The position numbers and the translations under genes were made by a program. The notes beneath the pieces were generated by a model. It worked only from the letters and a program-made list of their open reading frames with translations, was not told the origin of the DNA and made no database searches. From JAPULR01 sp963665075 (lineage in GTDB: Bacteria > Chloroflexota > Dehalococcoidia > Lucifugimonadales > GCA-2712585): DNA of 64,000 nt. This document shows, piece after piece, positions 59,744 through 64,000 of this stretch; the first letter of the stretch is position 1, and the number at the start of each line of letters is the position of its first letter. Where the stretch lies: assembly GCA_963665075.1 (NCBI GenBank), contig OY762063.1, forward strand, positions 2,480,001 through 2,544,000, given 5' to 3'.

Positions 59744-61543
59744 GTGGGCGAAAGAACGAATTGCGGCGAGCTTAGAGTTGGGGAAGTGGGCAGCGAGGTT
59801 AATCTTTTTGGGTGGGTGCATCGACGGCGGGATCACGGGGGGCTGATTTTCATTGATCTTCGGGACAGGTCGGGCATCGCGCAGGTGGTGGTGAATCCGG
59901 CGACGGCGTCGGAGGCTCACGTCGTGGCCGAGCAGTTGCGGTCGGAGTGGGTGGTGAGCATCGCGGGTAGGGTTGAGAAGCGGCCGGAGGGGACGGAGAA
60001 TCCGCAGCTGCCGACGGGGGACGTGGAGGTGCACGCTTCCGGGGTCGAGGTGTTGAATCCGTCGAAGACGCCGCCCTTCTATATCAACGAGGAGCAGGAG
60101 GTGGACGAGGCGCTGCGGTTGAGTCATCGCTACCTGGACTTGAGACGGGATGGGATGCATGGGAACATGGTGTTGCGGCACAGAGTGGTGAAGTTCATCC
60201 GGGATTATCTGGACGAGCGGGGGTTCTTGGAGATTGAGACGCCGATTCTAATCAAGAGCACGCCGGAGGGGGCGAGGGACTATCTGGTGCCGAGTCGGCT
60301 GCATCATGGGAGTTTCTACGCGCTGCCGCAGTCGCCGCAACAGTTGAAGCAGCTGTTGATGGTGTCGGGGTTCGAGCATTATTTCCAGATTGCGCGGTGC
60401 TTTCGGGATGAGGACTTGCGGGCAGATAGGCAGCCGGAGTTCACGCAGCTGGACCTGGAGATGAGCTTCGTGAGTGAGGAGGATATTCTCGCGCTCATCG
60501 AGGGGTTGTACGCGGAGATTGTTGAGACGATAACGCCGGAGAAGCGGGCGTCTAGGCCGTTTCCGAGGTTGGATTACCGGGAGGCGATGTCGAGGTTCGG
60601 GACGGACAAGCCGGACTTGCGGTTCGGGCTGGAGTTGGCGGACGTGACGGAGTTGGCGGGTGAGAGCGGGTTCCAGGTGTTTCGGTCGGTGGTGTCGTCG
60701 GGGGGAGTGGTGAAGGGTTTGGCGGCGCCGGGGTGCGCGGGGTATTCGCGTCGGCAGCTTGACCGGTTGACGGAAGAGGCTCGGAGCAGGGGCGCGCGGG
60801 GGCTGGTGACGGTGGCGATTGGAGAGGGCGACGGGGGATTGGAGGGGCTGACGATGGAGGAGGTGCGGTCGGCGGCGGCGCGTCATCTCACAATCGAAGA
60901 GGTGCGAGGAATGGCGGGGGCGATGGGAGCATCGCGAGGGGACTTGCTGCTGGTGGTGGCGGGGCCGGAGGAAGTGGTCAACAACAGCTTGAGTCACTTG
61001 CGGACGTTGATGGGGGAGCGGTTGGGATTGGCGGACGCGTCGGAGATGGCCTTCGCGTGGATTGTGAATTTTCCGTTGTTGGAGTGGCAGCCGGAGGAGG
61101 GACGTTGGGACGCGCCGCACAATCCGTTTTCGGCGCCGACGGCGGAAGACGCGGGATTGTTGGATTCGGAGCCGGGGGCGGCGCGGGCGCAGCAGTACGA
61201 CATGGTGTGCAACGGGTACGAGGTGGGGGGCGGGAGTATTCGGAATCACCGGCGGGAGGTTCAGGAGAAGATTCTGCGGTTGATGGGGCATTCGGATGAG
61301 GGGATGCAGCAGCAGTTCGGACAGTTGTTGGACGCTTTGGAGTATGGCGCGCCGCCTCACGGGGGAATCGCGATGGGTATCGACCGGCTGATAATGCTGC
61401 TGGCGAACGCGGACAACATTCGGGACGTGATAGCGTTTCCGAAGACGCAGAGCGCGTCGGACTTGCTTTTCGGGGCGCCTTCGCCGGTTGAGGAAGTCCA
61501 CCTGGCGGAATTGGGGATACGGCTTGCGTCCAAGGATGGCTAA
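59744..61543 (+). CDS. aspS: Aspartyl-tRNA synthetase (bacterial type)
   Basis: Class II synthetase (599 aa) with the bacterial GAD insertion. The N-terminal OB fold is NLFGWVHRRRDHGGLIFIDL. Motif 1 is near RYLDLRRDGMHGNMVLRHRVV. Motif 2 is FQIARCFRDEDLRADRQPEF. A GAD domain spans about residues 290-410, and motif 3 is HGGIAMGIDRLIMLLA. The GTG at 59744, with GGAGG five bases upstream, gives GERTNCGELRVG, which aligns with other AspRS N-termini; an ATG at 59732 or a TTG at 59687 are alternatives. Whether it also charges tRNA-Asn cannot be told. Confidence 0.95.
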   Translation: MGERTNCGELRVGEVGSEVNLFGWVHRRRDHGGLIFIDLRDRSGIAQVVVNPATASEAHVVAEQLRSEWVVSIAGRVEKRPEGTENPQLPTGDVEVHASGVEVLNPSKTPPFYINEEQEVDEALRLSHRYLDLRRDGMHGNMVLRHRVVKFIRDYLDERGFLEIETPILIKSTPEGARDYLVPSRLHHGSFYALPQSPQQLKQLLMVSGFEHYFQIARCFRDEDLRADRQPEFTQLDLEMSFVSEEDILALIEGLYAEIVETITPEKRASRPFPRLDYREAMSRFGTDKPDLRFGLELADVTELAGESGFQVFRSVVSSGGVVKGLAAPGCAGYSRRQLDRLTEEARSRGARGLVTVAIGEGDGGLEGLTMEEVRSAAARHLTIEEVRGMAGAMGASRGDLLLVVAGPEEVVNNSLSHLRTLMGERLGLADASEMAFAWIVNFPLLEWQPEEGRWDAPHNPFSAPTAEDAGLLDSEPGAARAQQYDMVCNGYEVGGGSIRNHRREVQEKILRLMGHSDEGMQQQFGQLLDALEYGAPPHGGIAMGIDRLIMLLANADNIRDVIAFPKTQSASDLLFGAPSPVEEVHLAELGIRLASKDG

Positions 61544-61583
61544 TTTGGCGTCTACAGATAGTTTCAGGCAAAAGTCCCTGTGA

Positions 61584-61589
61584 TATAAT
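61584..61589 (+). promoter_or_regulatory. tig -10 box
   Basis: A perfect TATAAT 29 bases before the TTG start of tig. No recognisable -35 is seen. Confidence 0.5.
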
Positions 61590-61618
61590 TGGCACAGGGT
61601 TTTGGGGAAGTGAATTAG

Positions 61619-62965
61619 TTGAAGATAACACGCGAGTCGGACCTCTCCACGGAGGTGGTCCTCAACATTGAATGCGACGAAAAGGACGTAGATCCCTATC
61701 TGGACTGGGCGTATCGTCGGCTGGTCAATCGGGTCAGGATTCCCGGCTTTCGCAGAGGGAAGGCTCCCAGGCGCATCCTTGAGCAGGTGGTGGGGCGGGA
61801 GCAGCTTTTGAGCGAGGCGTTGGAGCGGGCGGTGATGGGGCTGGTGGAGCGGGCGGTGAGGGAAGAGAAGTTGGAGCCGTACATTCCGCCCAACATGGAC
61901 GTCACCAGCATTGAACCTCTTGAGATTCGGGCGACTGTGCCGCTTGAGCCGACGGTGGCTCTCGGCGATTACAAGAGTTTGCGAATCGAGCGGGAGGCGG
62001 TTGACGTAGGAGATGAGCAGGTGGATGAGGTGGTGGAGCGTCTTCGCACGGAGACGGCTCCTTGGGAGCCGGTGGACGAGGCGATTCAGTTCGGCGACCA
62101 GTTGACGATAGACGTGACGGGGACGGTGGAGGGGCGAACTATCGTGGACGACAAGGGCGTCGAGTACATTCCTTCGATGGAAAACAGGGCGCCGCTGCCG
62201 GGGTTCTCGGTGATGTTGGAGGGTTCCAGGAAGGGCGACGACAAGACGTTCACTTTGCAGGTGCCGGAGGACTTCGGAAACGAGGAGTATGACGGGAAGG
62301 AGTGCCGCTTTCACGTGGTCATCAACGAAGTGAAGCGGAGGGCGCTGCCGGAATTGGACGACGAGTTCGCCAAGGGAATCGGGACGGGCTTCGACACGCT
62401 GGAGGCGCTGCGGGAGTCGGTGTTGGAGAATTTGACCACCACCGCGGACAGGGAGGTGGACCAGGAGTTGTACGACAAGGCGATGGAGCAGGTGGTTGCG
62501 GGGGCGACGGTGGAGTTCGCGGACGTGCTGTTGGAGCGTCAGTTGGACCAGATGTGGCGCGAGAGGACGGAGGCGTTGCAGTCGCAGCAGATGGACATGG
62601 ACGCCTATCTCCAGCAGGTTGGGAAGACGGAGGAGGAGATTCGGGAGGAGATGAAGCCCGGCACACGGGAGGGGATGGTGCGGTCTTTCGTGTTGAGGAA
62701 GCTGGCGGAGGTGGAGGGGATAGAGGTGAGCGACGAGGAGGTAACCGAGCATATCGATAAGTTGGTGGAAGACTCCGGCGGCAGCGGAGATCCTTCCGTT
62801 CAGAGGGCGGTGCTGGCCCAGGCGTTCAGGGACTCGATGGCGTCGAATTTGAAGACTAAGAAGACGCTGGAGCGTCTTGCATCGATTGTGCAGGGCAAAG
62901 AAGAAGAAAAGGAAACTTCGTCTGAATCTGAATCAACGCCAGACGAAGAACAAGGAGGAGAATAG
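61619..62965 (+). CDS. tig: Trigger factor
   Basis: Ribosome-bound chaperone (448 aa) that meets nascent chains at the exit tunnel. The ribosome-binding loop is IPGFRRGKAPRRILEQ (about residues 41-56). The central peptidyl-prolyl isomerase (FKBP) domain is about 145-235 (AIQFGDQLTIDVTGTVEG, LPGFSVMLEGSRKGDDKTF). A helical C-terminal domain is followed by an acidic tail (KEEEKETSSESESTPDEE). TTG start with GGGGAAG upstream. The stop is one base before the clpP start, and tig-clpP is a conserved pair. Confidence 0.95.
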   Translation: MKITRESDLSTEVVLNIECDEKDVDPYLDWAYRRLVNRVRIPGFRRGKAPRRILEQVVGREQLLSEALERAVMGLVERAVREEKLEPYIPPNMDVTSIEPLEIRATVPLEPTVALGDYKSLRIEREAVDVGDEQVDEVVERLRTETAPWEPVDEAIQFGDQLTIDVTGTVEGRTIVDDKGVEYIPSMENRAPLPGFSVMLEGSRKGDDKTFTLQVPEDFGNEEYDGKECRFHVVINEVKRRALPELDDEFAKGIGTGFDTLEALRESVLENLTTTADREVDQELYDKAMEQVVAGATVEFADVLLERQLDQMWRERTEALQSQQMDMDAYLQQVGKTEEEIREEMKPGTREGMVRSFVLRKLAEVEGIEVSDEEVTEHIDKLVEDSGGSGDPSVQRAVLAQAFRDSMASNLKTKKTLERLASIVQGKEEEKETSSESESTPDEEQGGE

Positions 62966-62966
62966 A

Positions 62967-63593
62967 GTGACTTTCAATCCTGGCAGTATCATACCTATGG
63001 TGGTGGAGACGGGGCCGCGAGGCGAGCGGGCGTTTGACATATATTCGCTGTTGTTGAGGGAGCGGATTGTGTTTCTGGGGACGCCGATCATGGACCAGAC
63101 GGCGAATCTGATAATCGCGCAGCTGCTGTTTCTGGAGCGGGAAGACCCGGACAAGGACATCAACCTTTACATACACAGTCCCGGCGGGGTGATTTCGGCG
63201 GGGCTGGCGATTCACGACACGATGCAGATCATCCGGTGCGACGTTTCGACGATAAGCGTGGGGATGACGGCGAGCATGGGGACGGTGCTGCTGACGGCGG
63301 GGACGAAGGGGAAGCGGTACGCGCTGCCGAATTCGACGATTCACATGCATCAGCCGATGGGGGGCGCGCAGGGGCAGGCCAGCGACGTGGAGATTGCGGC
63401 GCGGGAGATTCTGCGATTGCAGGACAAGCTGCGGACGATTCTGTCGGATAACACGGGGCAGCCGTATGACAAGATTGCCCAGGACACGGACAGGGATTAT
63501 TACCTGACGCCGGAGCAGGCGTTGGAGTACGGGATAATCGATGAGATTCTGGGCGTGGGCGGGGATGAAGAGGGGGAGGGTGACGGCGGTTAG
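62967..63593 (+). CDS. clpP: ATP-dependent Clp protease proteolytic subunit
   Basis: A 208-residue serine protease forming the barrel used by ClpX or ClpC. The catalytic Ser is in VGMTASMGTVLLTAG, His in NSTIHMHQPMGGAQGQ and Asp in QDTDRDYYLTPEQALEYGII. The conserved N-terminal RERIVFLGTPI and YIHSPGGVISAGLAIHDTM are present. GTG start with AAGGAGGAG upstream, one base after tig. The open frame further upstream is tig in another register. A terminator follows directly, so clpX is not part of this transcript. Confidence 0.96.
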   Translation: MTFNPGSIIPMVVETGPRGERAFDIYSLLLRERIVFLGTPIMDQTANLIIAQLLFLEREDPDKDINLYIHSPGGVISAGLAIHDTMQIIRCDVSTISVGMTASMGTVLLTAGTKGKRYALPNSTIHMHQPMGGAQGQASDVEIAAREILRLQDKLRTILSDNTGQPYDKIAQDTDRDYYLTPEQALEYGIIDEILGVGGDEEGEGDGG

Positions 63594-63620
63594 AGCCGGT
63601 TCGTTAGTTCAGTAAATTGA

Positions 63621-63656
63621 AAAAGACCTGTTCGTTGGAGCGGGTCTTTTGCTTTT
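63621..63656 (+). terminator. Rho-independent terminator after clpP
   Basis: AAAAGACC (63621-63628) and GGTCTTTT (63643-63650) form the stem, followed by GCTTTT. It ends the tig-clpP transcript. Confidence 0.8.
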
Positions 63657-63697
63657 GGGTGGAACGCCCCCATCCCTTCGACAGGCCCAGGACAAGC

Positions 63698-64000
63698 CTA
63701 ACCTTCGTCCGTTAAGGGGGAAGGGATAAGAGGAGGGAGGGGGATTTGGTTGGCGGCGATTTTTTGGAGGGTTTCGACGTAGAAGCGGCGTTCGGCGGTT
63801 TGGACGCGGGTGCGGAGGGTGTCCAGGGTGTCGTTGGGGTGGACGGGGACGTGGGTTTGGGCGAGGATCTTGCCGTGGTCGTAGATTTCGTCGACGAGGT
63901 GGACGGTGACGCCGGTGGTATTTAGGCCGGCGTTCAGCACGGCTTGATGGACGTTGTCGCCGTACATGCCGCGTCCTCCAAAGTCGGGTAGCAGGGCGGG
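63698..64000 (-). CDS. purN: Phosphoribosylglycinamide formyltransferase, C-terminal part (cut by window edge)
   Basis: The 100 residues present are the C-terminal half of PurN, which transfers a formyl group from 10-formyl-tetrahydrofolate in purine synthesis. Seen are PALLPDFGGRGMYGDNVH (the HPSLLP-type block), GVTVHLVDEIYDHGKILAQ with the catalytic Asp region, and VHPNDTLDTLRTRVQTAER. The coding frame continues past base 64000. The final residues IPSPLTDEG and the stop codon come from a CTTCCCCC-type palindrome, as in RecO and HolB. It is convergent with clpP. Confidence 0.9.
   Translation of the reverse strand, partial: PALLPDFGGRGMYGDNVHQAVLNAGLNTTGVTVHLVDEIYDHGKILAQTHVPVHPNDTLDTLRTRVQTAERRFYVETLQKIAANQIPLPPLIPSPLTDEG

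Noticed and set aside
60248..62752. An 834-residue minus-strand frame across aspS and tig
   Set aside because: It covers two certain genes in the opposite direction and is rich in Arg, His, Leu and Pro, as expected for a shadow.

Overview
The window is a 64-kb piece of a high-GC bacterial chromosome, mostly housekeeping genes, with intergenic spaces full of short palindromic repeats. Fbp-type iron uptake, a MeaB chaperone, a slipin/NfeD membrane protease pair, frequent GTG and TTG starts and the repeat style suggest a free-living Chloroflexota lineage (SAR202/Dehalococcoidia-like). This placement is inferred from gene content and repeats, not from a tree. No rRNA, tRNA or CRISPR array was found.

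Layout. 1-1.8 kb: 5' end of uvrA, two small sister proteins and an EVE-domain protein. 1.9-5.5 kb: full-length cobalamin-dependent methionine synthase. 5.6-6.5 kb: a 134-bp tandem repeat array. 6.5-10.7 kb: an iron ABC transporter operon (fbpA-fbpB-fbpC, minus strand) with a clear promoter/operator. 10.9-16.4 kb: meaB, a nested 20/42-bp repeat array, slipin plus NfeD protease, and glyA. 16.4-16.9 kb: a toxin-antitoxin pair. 17-24.7 kb: rpsF-ssb-rpsR, a PpiC-type isomerase, then hom-thrC-folE, an acyltransferase and a glycosyltransferase. 24.7-28.6 kb: a DUF502 membrane protein, a double-GNAT protein, a PIG-L deacetylase, comF and a HAD protein. 28.7-36.6 kb: mfd, proB-proA, a small unknown gene, recR and recO. 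36.7-38.7 kb: biotin carboxylase and biotin carrier. 38.8-41 kb: an NHL protein and an SDR. 41-42.5 kb: an AT-rich lone reverse transcriptase resembling the defence-associated (UG/DRT, Abi) RTs. 42.6-50.8 kb: M16 peptidase, metallo-hydrolase, lysA, holB, HNH nuclease, PAP2 phosphatase, cmk, plsC and a deoxyribosyltransferase-like protein. 51.7-59.5 kb: one giant cadherin/fibronectin-III surface protein. 59.7-64 kb: aspS, tig, clpP and the 3' part of purN.

Functional links. One-carbon metabolism is represented by metH, glyA, folE and purN. Aspartate- and glutamate-family amino-acid synthesis is represented by hom, thrC, lysA, proB and proA. DNA repair and replication are represented by uvrA, mfd, recR, recO, ssb and holB. 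Protein folding and turnover are represented by tig, clpP, PpiC, M16 and NfeD. MshA-, MshD- and MshB-like genes lie within 4 kb of each other, which may hint at a low-molecular-weight thiol or sugar-conjugate pathway.

Standout signals: (i) the AT-rich RT island; (ii) the metal-type operator at fbpA; (iii) several families of palindromic repeats, one of which supplies the same C-terminal residues and stop codon to three unrelated genes; (iv) the nested tandem arrays; (v) the 1.27-kb super-repeat inside the giant surface protein.
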